A stretch of 64,000 nt of DNA from Streptomyces barringtoniae (GTDB taxonomy: Bacteria; Actinomycetota; Actinomycetes; Streptomycetales; Streptomycetaceae): NCBI RefSeq assembly GCF_020819595.1, contig NZ_JAJHNP010000010.1, forward strand, positions 62,001 to 126,000, given 5' to 3'. The notes below the pieces were generated by a model, which made no database searches, was not told the origin of the DNA, and saw only the letters and a list, made by a program, of their open reading frames with translations. Position 1 is the stretch's first letter. Each line of letters starts with the position of its first letter. This document shows, piece after piece, positions 8,629 through 17,604 of the stretch. The position numbers and the translations under genes are program-made.

Positions 8629-10497
8629 CTAGTACGTCAGCCCGTGCCCGATCGGGTACAGCACCTGCGTGGGGTCGTCGGCCCGCTGCACCGGCACCGG
8701 CAGCCTGCCCCGCGGGGCCACGTGTCCGGCGATCACCTTCGCGGCGGCGCGCACTTCGACGTCCGTCCAGCCGTAGGAGGCCAGGCAGGCCCTGACGGAC
8801 GGGAACTGCGCCACGTCGTAGGGGTTGCGGACGGCGAGGGCCGCCAGGGGCCTGCCCGTGGACAGGAGTTGTTGCACCAGCGTGCGTTGTGCGCTGCCCG
8901 CCGTCACGTTGTAGGTCGCGACGACCACCGCGTCCGCGTCCTGCGCGGCCTTGACCGCCTGGGCGATGGCCGCGGCGGACGGTGCAGTGCCGGTGGACAG
9001 GGCGGTGGCGGTGAAGCCCAGCCCGGTGAGGGCGGCGGCCAGTACGCCGGTGGGCGGGCCGTCGGTGCCCGAGGGGGAGGCCGGGTCGGCGCCGACGACC
9101 AGGAGGCGGGGCTCGGTGCGCGGGGAGAAGGGGAGGGTGTGGTCCTCGTTGACCAGGAGGGTCGTGGTGCGTTCGGCGATCCGGTCGGCGGCGGCCAGGT
9201 GCGCCTCGGTCCCCACCGTGCGGTCGACGCCGCCGGGACGGCCGCCGCGCGTGTCGTCGAAGAGGCCGAGCCGGGCCTTCAGGCGCAGGATGCGCAGGAT
9301 CGATTCGTCGAGGCGGGCCTCGGTCAGCTCGCCGTCCTGGACGGCCTTCAGCACGGCGTTCCAGGCCACATCGAGGGACGGCGGGTTGAGCAGCTGGTCC
9401 ACGCCGGCCTTCAGCGCGAGCACCGGCACCCGGTCGTCGCCGTACTTGGTGCGGACGCCCTCCATGCCGAGGGAGTCGGTGATCACGACCCCGTCGTAGC
9501 CGAGTTCGCCGCGCAGGATGCCGGAGAGGATCGGGTGGGAGAGGGTGGCCGGGTCGCCGGAGTCGTCCAGCGCCGGGAACTGGATGTGCGCGGTCATGAT
9601 GCAGTCGATGCCTGCGGCGACCGCGGCCCGGAAGGGGACGGCGTCCAGCTTCTCCCACAACTCCCGGCTGTGCGTGATGACCGGGAAGCCGGTGTGGCTG
9701 TCGGTGGCGGTGTCGCCGTGCCCGGGGAAGTGCTTGGCGGTCGCCGCGACCCGGGAGGCCTGATAGCCCTTCACCTCGGCGGCCACCAGCGCGGCGACCG
9801 CGTCCGGGTCGGCGCCGAAGGACCGTACGCCGATGACCGGGTTGGCCGGGTTGACGTTGACATCGGCGTCCGGGGAGTAGTCCTGGTTGATGCCCATCGC
9901 GCGCAGCTCGGCGCCGGAGATCCGGCCGAGGGTGTGCGCGTCGGCGCGGGAGCCGGCCGCGCCGAGGGCCATGGCGCCGGGGAAGAGGGTGGCGGGCTTG
10001 CCGACCCGGCACACCGCGCCGTGCTCCTGGTCGGTGGCGATGAGCACGGGCAGGCCGCGCGGCTGGTCCAGGGAGGCCTTCTGGATGCCGTCGGAGAGGC
10101 CGGCGATCTGGTGCGGGTCGCGGGTGTTGTGGGCCCAGGTGAAGTAGATGATCCCGCCGACGCGGTACCTGGCGATCAGCTCGGCGGCCGTGCGGACGCC
10201 GATCTCCTTGAGGTTGGCGTCGATGTCGGCCTGGTCGGGGGCGGTGGCGGAGTGGCCGTAGACCCGCATCACGAAGAGCTGGCCGACCTTCTCCTGAAGC
10301 GTCATCCGGGAGACCAGGGCACGCAGCCGGCGGTCGTCGCCGGGCGTTGCGGCGCGGGCGGCCGTCGGTACGGTCAGCGCGGCGGTGAGGCCCGCGGTCG
10401 CGGCGAGGACGGCGCGTCTGGAGGGTCTTGCGATGCTTCCGGTGCGTCCTGTGCTTCTCGTGCTGGTGTCGTCGCTTCCCGTGCTGGTGTCGGGCAC
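8629..10497 (-). CDS. Secreted glycoside hydrolase family 3 beta-N-acetylglucosaminidase
   Basis: A 622-residue exported enzyme expected to release GlcNAc from chitin or peptidoglycan fragments. A twin-arginine-like signal is visible (PSRRAVLAATAG, cleaved near TAARA). The NagZ-type signature KHFPGHGD (255-262) is followed by DSH (266-268), the His-Asp dyad of GH3 glucosaminidases, and the nucleophile region VITDSLGME gives Asp341. The GH3 C-terminal domain is retained, ending LYPIGHGLTY. GTG 10497 is chosen because GGAAGGAG lies six bases upstream; the open frame continues far upstream only as antisense to aroA. An inverted repeat lies at 10529-10565. Confidence 0.9.
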   Translation of the reverse strand: MPDTSTGSDDTSTRSTGRTGSIARPSRRAVLAATAGLTAALTVPTAARAATPGDDRRLRALVSRMTLQEKVGQLFVMRVYGHSATAPDQADIDANLKEIGVRTAAELIARYRVGGIIYFTWAHNTRDPHQIAGLSDGIQKASLDQPRGLPVLIATDQEHGAVCRVGKPATLFPGAMALGAAGSRADAHTLGRISGAELRAMGINQDYSPDADVNVNPANPVIGVRSFGADPDAVAALVAAEVKGYQASRVAATAKHFPGHGDTATDSHTGFPVITHSRELWEKLDAVPFRAAVAAGIDCIMTAHIQFPALDDSGDPATLSHPILSGILRGELGYDGVVITDSLGMEGVRTKYGDDRVPVLALKAGVDQLLNPPSLDVAWNAVLKAVQDGELTEARLDESILRILRLKARLGLFDDTRGGRPGGVDRTVGTEAHLAAADRIAERTTTLLVNEDHTLPFSPRTEPRLLVVGADPASPSGTDGPPTGVLAAALTGLGFTATALSTGTAPSAAAIAQAVKAAQDADAVVVATYNVTAGSAQRTLVQQLLSTGRPLAALAVRNPYDVAQFPSVRACLASYGWTDVEVRAAAKVIAGHVAPRGRLPVPVQRADDPTQVLYPIGHGLTY

Positions 10498-10528
10498 GTG
10501 CGCTCCTTCCAGAGGAGAACCGCTGAAG

Positions 10529-10565
10529 GAAACTTCCGAGGAGTCACCAATATCCAGGAAGTTTC
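10529..10565. promoter_or_regulatory. Inverted repeat upstream of the GH3 glucosaminidase
   Basis: GAAACTTCC (10529-10537) and GGAAGTTTC (10557-10565) are exact reverse complements 19 bases apart, just upstream of the hydrolase start. This could be a pair of operator half-sites for a sugar-responsive regulator. It does not match the DasR element seen at 54340. The rest of the spacer 10498-10845 is GC-rich with no recognised gene. Confidence 0.45.
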
Positions 10566-10845
10566 TTTCCGTCAAGGGACTGCACAGTACCCGCCGACGG
10601 GGCCGCCACCGGCGCAGGAGAGGGGGGCGCGCCGGTGGCGGCGGGCGGCCGGCCGTGCCGCGGCGAAGAGGGTGGGTCGGCGCCCGCGGCCAGTCGCGAG
10701 GGGCCGACACCACGGCACGGAGGACTCGTCCGGCAACCCGCGCGTTGGACGAGCCGGGCACGCGCCGGGTTCCCCCGGCCCGGCCGAGCGCCCACCTCCT
10801 GGACGGCCATGACCGGAGTGCGGACGAACGAGCCATCATGCGGCC

Positions 10846-12081
10846 ATGCCCGCAGTCGACATCCCCGGTTCCAAGTCCATCACCGCCCGCGCCCTGTTCC
10901 TCGCGGCCGCCGCCGACGGCGTCAGCACGCTCCTGCGGCCGCTGCGCTCCGACGACACCGAGGGCTTCGCCGAGGGCCTGGCCCGGCTCGGCTACCGGGT
11001 GGGCCGTACTCCGGACGCCTGGCAGGTGGACGGCCGCCCGCAGGGGCCGGGGCTCGCCGAGGCCGACGTCCACTGCCGTGACGGCGCCACGACCGCCCGC
11101 TTCCTGCCCGTCCTGGCCGCCGCCGGGCACGGCACCTACCGCTTCGACGCCTCCCCGCAGATGCGCCGCCGCCCCCTCGGACCGCTCACCCGCGCCCTGC
11201 GCGACCTCGGCGTCGACCTGCGGCACGAGGAGGCCGAGGGCCACCATCCGCTCACCGTCCGGGCGGCCGGTGTCGAGGGCGGCGAGGTCGTGCTGGACGC
11301 CGGCCAGTCCTCCCAGTACCTGACCGCGCTGCTCCTGCTGGGCCCGCTCACCCGCACCGGCCTCAGAATCCGGGTGACCGACCTGGTCTCGGCGCCGTAC
11401 GTGGAGATCACACTCGCGATGATGCGCGCCTTCGGCGTGGAGGTCGCCCGGGACGGAGAGGTGTACGACGTCCCGGCCGGCGGGTACCGGGCCACCGCCT
11501 ACGCCGTCGAACCCGACGCCTCCACCGCGAGCTACTTCTTCGCCGCGGCCGCCGTCACACCCGGCCGCGAGGTGACCGTGCCCGGTCTCGGCACCGGCGC
11601 GCTCCAGGGCGACCTGCGTTTCGTGGAGGTGCTGCGCCGGATGGGCGCCGAGGTGGAGCTCGCGGCGGACCGGACGACCGTACGCGGCACGGGAGTTCTG
11701 CGCGGTCTCACCGTGAACATGCGGGACATCTCCGACACCATGCCGACGCTGGCGGCGATCGCGCCGTTCGCCTCCGGCCCGGTGCGCGTCGAGGACGTGG
11801 CCAACACCCGGGTGAAGGAGTGCGACCGGCTTCAGGCCTGCGCGGACAATCTGCGCGGCCTCGGCGTGCCGGTGGCGACCGGCCCCGACTGGATCGAGAT
11901 CCGGCCGGGCACGCCCGCGCCCGGCACCGGGATCAGGACCTTCGGGGACCACCGCATCGTGATGTCCTTCGCGGTGACCGGCCTGCGCACCCCCGGCCTG
12001 ACGTACGACGATCCCGGCTGCGTCCGCAAGACGTTCCCGGGGTTCCACGAGGCGTTCGCGCGGCTCCCGGAAGCGAGCTGA
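10846..12081 (+). CDS. aroA: 3-phosphoshikimate 1-carboxyvinyltransferase (EPSP synthase), probable second copy
   Basis: A 411-residue enzyme joining shikimate-3-phosphate and PEP to make EPSP in aromatic amino-acid synthesis. Recognisable features: PGSKSITARAL at the N-terminus (Lys10-Ser11 substrate contact), DGATTARFLPVLAAAG, QSSQYLTALLLL, the catalytic region DISDTMPTLAAIAPFA, RVKECDRLQ, and GDHRIVMSFAV near the C-terminus. No other shikimate gene is nearby. Streptomyces usually keep their main aroA next to rsgA elsewhere, so this may be a paralogue; that is inference from memory. It starts at ATG with no strong ribosome site and converges on a small secreted protein gene 12 bases away. 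Confidence 0.88.
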   Translation: MPAVDIPGSKSITARALFLAAAADGVSTLLRPLRSDDTEGFAEGLARLGYRVGRTPDAWQVDGRPQGPGLAEADVHCRDGATTARFLPVLAAAGHGTYRFDASPQMRRRPLGPLTRALRDLGVDLRHEEAEGHHPLTVRAAGVEGGEVVLDAGQSSQYLTALLLLGPLTRTGLRIRVTDLVSAPYVEITLAMMRAFGVEVARDGEVYDVPAGGYRATAYAVEPDASTASYFFAAAAVTPGREVTVPGLGTGALQGDLRFVEVLRRMGAEVELAADRTTVRGTGVLRGLTVNMRDISDTMPTLAAIAPFASGPVRVEDVANTRVKECDRLQACADNLRGLGVPVATGPDWIEIRPGTPAPGTGIRTFGDHRIVMSFAVTGLRTPGLTYDDPGCVRKTFPGFHEAFARLPEAS

Positions 12082-12093
12082 CCGGGCCGGCCG

Positions 12094-12489
12094 TCAGCAG
12101 AAGATCCACCCCGAGCTGACCGACCCCCGTGACCCCACCGCGCCCTTGACCCACACGCAGCGGTGGCCGGCGTAGACCGTCACCGGCCCCGCGTGGTGCC
12201 GGTAGCTGCCCGTGTCCACGACCGGGCGGGTGCCGCGGGCCTGGACGCTGACGGACATCGTCTGCGCGGGGCCCGGGTGCCGGGCGACGGTGACGGCACA
12301 GACGTACCCGTCGCGCTTGTAGACGTGGGTGACCCCACTGCTGAACGGCAGGGTCCGCACCTCGCGCCCGGCGCAGCCGCCGGCCGTGCTCGCCTGGGCG
12401 GTGCCGGACGTCACGAGCGCCAGCACCCCGCTCGCGGCCAGCATGGCCGTACCGAGCGCCAGACGCCTGCCTATCCCACTACTGTCCAC
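12094..12489 (-). CDS. Small secreted protein, unknown function
   Basis: 131 residues from GTG 12489, chosen for the GGGGAGG ribosome site six bases upstream. A Sec signal (RRLALGTAMLAASGVLALV..., AQA cleavage) precedes an approximately 90-residue mature domain with four cysteines (GGCAGRE, GYVCAV, HRCVWVK, C-terminal WIFC), so two disulfides are likely. The sequence resembles actinobacterial secreted proteins of unknown role with beta-rich composition. The C-terminal Cys is the last residue. No operon partner. Confidence 0.72.
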   Translation of the reverse strand: MDSSGIGRRLALGTAMLAASGVLALVTSGTAQASTAGGCAGREVRTLPFSSGVTHVYKRDGYVCAVTVARHPGPAQTMSVSVQARGTRPVVDTGSYRHHAGPVTVYAGHRCVWVKGAVGSRGSVSSGWIFC

Positions 12490-12629
12490 TGTCGTCCTCC
12501 CCGTACCACGGTCGTACTCCCCCTGTAGCCGTACTGATGTACGGACGCACGACGTATGCCGGATGGTTGCACGGCCGTCAGCGACACACGCCGACAGGGG
12601 GGTTCGGCGGGAGGGTCGACGGGGTCGCC

Positions 12630-15600
12630 TCAACGGGATGCGGTGACCGGCTCCTCCGGTTCGGGGCGGCCGACGAAGGTGCGCCACAGTTCGGCGTACC
12701 GGCCGTCGCGGGCGAGGAGTTCGTCGTGGGTGCCGTCCTCCGCCACCCGGCCGCGGTCCATCACCACCACCCGGTCCGCGCGGGCCGCCGTGGTCAGGCG
12801 GTGGGCGACCACCAGCGTCGTACGGCGGCCCGCCAGGCGGTCGGTGGCCTGGTTGACCTGGGCCTCGGTGGCCAGGTCCAGGGCGGCCGTGGCCTCGTCG
12901 AGGAGCAGGACGTCGGGGTCGACGAGTTCGGCGCGGGCGAGCGCGATCAGCTGGCGCTGGCCGGCCGAGAGGTTGCGGCCGCGCTCGGCGACCTCGTGCA
13001 GATAGCCGCCCTCCAGCGTGGCGATCATCTCGTGCGCGCCGACCGCCCGCGCCGCCGCCTCCACCTCGGCGTCGGTGGCGTCGGGGCGGCCGTAGGCGAT
13101 CGCGTCCCGGACGGTGCCCGGGAAGAGGTACGCCTCCTGCGGGACGACCCCGAGGCGGTGCCGGTACGAGGTCAGGTCCAACGCGCGCACATCCGTGCCG
13201 TCGACCGTGACCCGGCCCGCGGTGGGGTCGTAGAACCGCGCCACCAGCTTGACCAGGGTCGACTTGCCGGCGCCCGTCTCGCCGACGAAGGCCACGGTCT
13301 GCCCGGCCGGGATCGTCAACTCGATGCCGGTGAGCGCCTCTTCGTCGTCACCGTAGGCGAAGTGCACGTCCTCGAAGGCGATCTCGCCCCGCAGGGACGG
13401 CACTTCGCGGGGCTCGTCCGCCGGCTTCGTGGACGTCGGCTCGCGCAGCAGCTCCTGGATGCGGCCCAGGGAGACGGTGGCCTGCTGGTAGCCGTCGAAG
13501 ACCTGGGACAGCTGCTGGACCGGCGCGAAGAACAGGTCGATGTAGAGCAGGTAGGCGACCAGGGCGCCGGTCGTCAGGGTGGCGGCCTCCACCCGGCCCG
13601 CGCCCGCGATCAGCACCGAGGCCGCCGCGACGGACGACAGCAGCTGCACGAACGGGAAGTAGATCGATATCAGCCACTGGCCGCGGATGCGGGCGCGCCG
13701 GTAGCTGTCGCTGCGCTCGGCGAACCGCCGACCGCCGTCCCGCTCGCGCCCGAAGGCCTGCACGATCCGCAGCCCGGCGACCGACTCCTGCAGGTCGGCG
13801 TTGACCACCGAGACGCGTTCCCGGGCGAGTTCGTACGCCTTCACGCTGGCCCGGCGGAAGAAGAAGGTCGCGACGATCAGCGGGGGCAGGGTGGCGAAGA
13901 CGACGAGCGCGAGCTGGAGGTCGATCACCAGCAGGACGCCCATGATGCCGAAGAAGGTGACGACCGAGACGAACGCCGTGACCAGACCCGTCTGGAGGAA
14001 GGTGGACAGGGCGTCGACGTCCGTGGTCATCCTGGTCATGATCCGGCCGGTCAGCTCGCGCTCGTAGTAGTCGAGGCCGAGCCGCTGGAGCTGGGCGAAG
14101 ATCTTCAGCCGCAGCGTGTACAGCACCCGCTCGCCGGTACGGCCCGTCATCCGGGTCTCGCCGATCTGCGCGACCCACTGGACGAGTACGGTGACCAGGC
14201 CCAGCAGGGACGCCGCCCACACCGCGCCGAGGGCCATCTTCGTCACACCCGCGTCGATGCCGTGCCGGATCAGCACCGGCAGCAGCAGGCCCGCGCCCGC
14301 GTCCACGGCGACCAGCAGCAGGCTGAGCAGCAGGGGCGGGCCGAAGCCGCGCAGCAGGCGGCGCAGGCCGTAGGAGTCCTCCGGGAGGATCGCCCGGGCC
14401 TCGTCGATGCCGGGGGTGTCGGTGGCCGGGGGCAGCGCCTCCACCAGGGCGAGGAGCTCCGGGGTGGCGGGGGTGCCGGAGAGCGCCTGGTCCTTCGGTT
14501 CGCGGTCGCCGGTCCACAGCCTGGGGGTCACGCCCCGCTCGGCGTCGAACTCGGCGTCCAGTTCCTCCCGGACGGAGGTGTCCTCGTGCGGCACGGCGGG
14601 CTCGACCCGGCCCGGGGAGACCCCGCCCAGCTCGTCCGCGTCGGTGAGCAGCCGGCGGTAGAGGGCCGAGCGCTGCTGGAGTTCCTCGTGCGTGCCGAGG
14701 TCCGCGAGCCGGCCGCCGTCGAGGACGGCGATGCGGTCGGCGAGGTTGAGCGTGGAGCGGCGGTGCGCGATGAGCAGGGTCGTACGGCCCTCCATGACGT
14801 GCTTGAGGGCCTCGTGGATCTCGTGTTCCACGCGGGCGTCGACGGCGGAGGTGGCGTCGTCGAGGACCAGGAGCCGCGGGTCGGTGAGCAGGGCGCGGGC
14901 GAGTGCGACGCGCTGGCGCTGGCCGCCGGAGAGGGTCAGGCCCTGCTCGCCGACCTTGGTGTCGTAGCCCTCGGGGAGCTCGGCGATGAAACGGTCCGCC
15001 TGGGCGGCGCGGGCGGCGGCCTCGATCTCCTCCTGGGTCGCGTCCGGGCGGCCGTAGGCGATGTTGTTGCGGACGGTGTCGGAGAAGAGGAAGGAGTCCT
15101 CGGGGACGAGCCCGATCGCGGCCCGCAGGCTGTCCAGGGTGAGCTCGCGGACGTCGTGGCCGCCGATCAGGACCGCGCCGTGGGTGACGTCGTAGAAGCG
15201 CGGCAGCAGCAGGGAGAGGGTGGACTTGCCGGAGCCGGAGGAGCCGACGACGGCCAGGGTCTCGCCGGGCCGGATCTCGAAGGTCAGCCCGTCGAGGACC
15301 TTGGCCCCGCTGCCGTACCCGAAGGACACGTCGTCGAACTCGACGGTCGCGGGCGCGTCGGCCGGGAGGGTCTTGGTGCCCTCCTGGAGCGTCGGCTCGG
15401 TGTCGATCAGTTCCAGGACGCGCTCGGTGCCGGCGCGGGCCTGCTGGCCGACGGTGAGGACCATGGCGAGCATGCGGACCGGGCCGACCAGCTGGGCCAG
15501 GTAGGTGGAGAAGGCGACGAAGGTGCCGAGCGTGATGTGGCCGCGGACGGCCAGCCAGCCGCCGAGGGCCAGCATGGCGACCTGGCCGAGGGCGGGCACG

Positions 15601-16349
15601 GCCTGGAGGGCCGGGGTGTACTTGCTGTTCAGCCGGATCGTGCGCAGCCGCCCCGCGAACAGCTTGCGCCCGACCTCCCTGAGCTTGCCGGTCTCCTGCT
15701 CCTCCTGCCCGAAGCCCTTCACCACGCGGACGCCGCTGACGGCGCCGTCGACCACGCCCGCGACGGCGGCGGCCTGCGCCTGGGCGTACCAGGTGGCGGG
15801 GTGGAGCTTGCTGCGGCTGCGCTTGGCTATCCAGCCGAGCGCGGGCGCGACGGCGAGGGCGACCAGGGTCAGGGGCGGCGACAGCCACGCCATGATCACC
15901 AGGGACATCAGGAAGAGCAGGACGTTCCCGATCGTCATCGGGAGCATGAAGAGCAGGCCCTGAATCAGCTGGAGGTCGCTGGTGGCCCGGCCGACGACCT
16001 GCCCCGTGGACAGCTCGTCCTGACGGCGGCCGTCGAGGCGGGTGATCGTGCCGTACATGTCGGTCCGCAGGTCGTGCTGGACGTCGAGGGCGAGGCGGCC
16101 GCCGTAGTAGCGGCGGATGTAGGTGAGGACGTAGACGAGGAGGGCCGCGCCGATCAGGGCACCGGCCCAGGGGGCCATGGAGCGGGTGTGGTTCCCGATC
16201 ACGTCGTCGATGATCGCCTTGGTGATCAGCGGGACGACGGCCATGACGGCCATGCCGCCCACGGAGGAGCCGAGGGCGAGGACGACGTCCTTCGGATACC
16301 GCCAGGCGTATGCCGCCAGGCGTCGTGCCCATCCCCGTTGCGCTGCCAC
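12630..16349 (-). CDS. Fused heterodimer-type ABC exporter (TMD-NBD-TMD-NBD)
   Basis: 1239 residues containing two complete half-exporters in one chain. First half: six-helix domain (about 1-320), Walker A GSSGSGKST (369-377), signature LSGGQ (473-477), Walker B LLVLDDATS (493-501). Linker of about 100 residues rich in Glu/Pro. Second half: membrane domain, Walker A GETGAGKST, signature LSAGQ, Walker B VLLLDEATA. The first site has Asp where the catalytic Glu belongs and the second signature is LSAGQ, so one composite ATP site is degenerate and one canonical, as in TM287/288-type heterodimers. GTG 16349 has AGGAAGG seven bases before it. Substrate unknown. Confidence 0.93.
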   Translation of the reverse strand: MAAQRGWARRLAAYAWRYPKDVVLALGSSVGGMAVMAVVPLITKAIIDDVIGNHTRSMAPWAGALIGAALLVYVLTYIRRYYGGRLALDVQHDLRTDMYGTITRLDGRRQDELSTGQVVGRATSDLQLIQGLLFMLPMTIGNVLLFLMSLVIMAWLSPPLTLVALAVAPALGWIAKRSRSKLHPATWYAQAQAAAVAGVVDGAVSGVRVVKGFGQEEQETGKLREVGRKLFAGRLRTIRLNSKYTPALQAVPALGQVAMLALGGWLAVRGHITLGTFVAFSTYLAQLVGPVRMLAMVLTVGQQARAGTERVLELIDTEPTLQEGTKTLPADAPATVEFDDVSFGYGSGAKVLDGLTFEIRPGETLAVVGSSGSGKSTLSLLLPRFYDVTHGAVLIGGHDVRELTLDSLRAAIGLVPEDSFLFSDTVRNNIAYGRPDATQEEIEAAARAAQADRFIAELPEGYDTKVGEQGLTLSGGQRQRVALARALLTDPRLLVLDDATSAVDARVEHEIHEALKHVMEGRTTLLIAHRRSTLNLADRIAVLDGGRLADLGTHEELQQRSALYRRLLTDADELGGVSPGRVEPAVPHEDTSVREELDAEFDAERGVTPRLWTGDREPKDQALSGTPATPELLALVEALPPATDTPGIDEARAILPEDSYGLRRLLRGFGPPLLLSLLLVAVDAGAGLLLPVLIRHGIDAGVTKMALGAVWAASLLGLVTVLVQWVAQIGETRMTGRTGERVLYTLRLKIFAQLQRLGLDYYERELTGRIMTRMTTDVDALSTFLQTGLVTAFVSVVTFFGIMGVLLVIDLQLALVVFATLPPLIVATFFFRRASVKAYELARERVSVVNADLQESVAGLRIVQAFGRERDGGRRFAERSDSYRRARIRGQWLISIYFPFVQLLSSVAAASVLIAGAGRVEAATLTTGALVAYLLYIDLFFAPVQQLSQVFDGYQQATVSLGRIQELLREPTSTKPADEPREVPSLRGEIAFEDVHFAYGDDEEALTGIELTIPAGQTVAFVGETGAGKSTLVKLVARFYDPTAGRVTVDGTDVRALDLTSYRHRLGVVPQEAYLFPGTVRDAIAYGRPDATDAEVEAAARAVGAHEMIATLEGGYLHEVAERGRNLSAGQRQLIALARAELVDPDVLLLDEATAALDLATEAQVNQATDRLAGRRTTLVVAHRLTTAARADRVVVMDRGRVAEDGTHDELLARDGRYAELWRTFVGRPEPEEPVTASR

Positions 16350-16460
16350 GCGGGTGCCTTCCTGTTGTCCTGGTCTACCGGAAGGCACCAACGCGGATGG
16401 GGGCCGATTTCATCCCCCTGCAACAAACCGGGGGCGGGTTCGGAGGCGTACTCCCAGGTG

Positions 16461-17492
16461 TCAGACGCGTACCCGCAGGTAATAGAACCTCGTCGTCTGG
16501 GCCGGGTTCTGGTTGTCGTCGCTCACCAGGAGGACCTTCAGACGGCCCTGGTGATCACGGCCGGTGATCGTCATGCCCTCGATGTTGTCCAGCAGGGGAT
16601 TCGGCTGGGGCTGCTTGGCCGTGGCACCGAGGGAGGGGCAGGCGGCGATGTCGGTCAGCAGGGTCTTCCTGATCAGGCGGACGGACGGCTGTCCCGTCAG
16701 GTTCTCGATGCCGCTGGTGTCGGTCGCGTGGCGGAGGTCGGCCAGGTAGAGGCGGACGGTGTTGCCGACGCCGGAGGTGAAGCCGCGCTCCAGGACGAGG
16801 AGGCGGCCGTCGGGCGTGGCCTGGACCTCCGGGACGCCGAGGCCTGCGTCGGTGCGGTAGGCGTACTGGGCGGAGAGGCGGAAGTGGCCGCCCTTCGTGC
16901 GCTGCCAGGTCTGGAAGCGCACGATCCCCGTCGAGTCGCCCGAGATCGCGTCCTCCATGGAGGCCAGCAGGGTGTGGCCGCCGGGCAGCAGGGTCAGGCC
17001 CTCGAAGGTCTGGTTGGCGGTGGCGCGGCCGGCCGGGGCGACGAGGAGGGAGGAGGGGACCGGGAGCCGGTCGAGGATCCTGCCGTCGGCGGAGTAGCGG
17101 CGAACGGACGGCTCGGTCTCGGAGGTGATGAGGCGGGTGCCGTCGCCGTCGATGACCAGTCCCTCGGAGTCGAGGTCGGCGCCCTTTTCGTCGGCGAGGC
17201 GGACGGCGGACCTCGGCTGGAGGGTCCGTGGGTCCAGGGTGAACAGGGAGGAGCGGTCCTCCAGCGCGGCCAGCGAGCCGTCCCGGTCCACCGCGAGGGC
17301 GGAGAAGTTGCCGACGAAGGTGCCGTCGTACGTCGTCTTGTCGAGCGCGTCGGAGAAGCGGTCGATGGAGACGGACGGCGAACAGGCGTTGCCGCTCGCG
17401 GAGTCGGTGGCGTTCGCGGGCCCGGCGGCGGTCAGGGCGGTGGCCGCCGCCAGGCCGGCGGTCAGGGTGGCGAGTACGGTTCTCAGGCGCAT
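16461..17492 (-). CDS. Secreted esterase-like activity of phytase family protein
   Basis: 343 residues from ATG 17492. Signal peptide MRLRTVLATLTAGLAAATAL..., cleaved near PANA. The mature protein has beta-propeller-like repeats typical of the phytase esterase-like family: VGNFSALAVDRDGSLAALEDRSS, DSEGLVIDGDGTRLITSE, NQTFEGLTLLPGGHTLLASME, and DNIEGMTITGRDHQGRLKVLLVSDDN near the end. Acidic clusters in these repeats may bind calcium. Actual hydrolytic activity is unproven for most family members. It lies downstream of a beta-lactamase-like hydrolase gene on the same strand, separated by a 12-base tandem repeat. Confidence 0.85.
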   Translation of the reverse strand: MRLRTVLATLTAGLAAATALTAAGPANATDSASGNACSPSVSIDRFSDALDKTTYDGTFVGNFSALAVDRDGSLAALEDRSSLFTLDPRTLQPRSAVRLADEKGADLDSEGLVIDGDGTRLITSETEPSVRRYSADGRILDRLPVPSSLLVAPAGRATANQTFEGLTLLPGGHTLLASMEDAISGDSTGIVRFQTWQRTKGGHFRLSAQYAYRTDAGLGVPEVQATPDGRLLVLERGFTSGVGNTVRLYLADLRHATDTSGIENLTGQPSVRLIRKTLLTDIAACPSLGATAKQPQPNPLLDNIEGMTITGRDHQGRLKVLLVSDDNQNPAQTTRFYYLRVRV

Positions 17493-17537
17493 GCCGGTCA
17501 CCGTAGGACGGGCGGATGTCCCGCGGGAGACCGTCCC

Positions 17538-17585
17538 GTGAACCGGTTCGTGAACCGGCTCGCGCACCGGCTCACGAACCGGCTT
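17538..17585. repeat. Four tandem copies of a 12-base repeat
   Basis: GTGAACCGGTTC, GTGAACCGGCTC, GCGCACCGGCTC and ACGAACCGGCTT follow each other exactly, all with central ACCGG. They lie between two minus-strand secreted-protein genes. The first two copies include the palindrome GAACCGGTTC, so the block can also fold as a stem and may act as the terminator of the upstream gene. Confidence 0.8.
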
Positions 17586-17604
17586 GTGCGGGGCCGGACC
17601 TGCG

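Noticed and set aside
8395..10812. Plus-strand open frame over 800 codons opposite the GH3 gene
   Set aside because: Shadow of the GH3 coding sequence; the minus frame carries all catalytic motifs.
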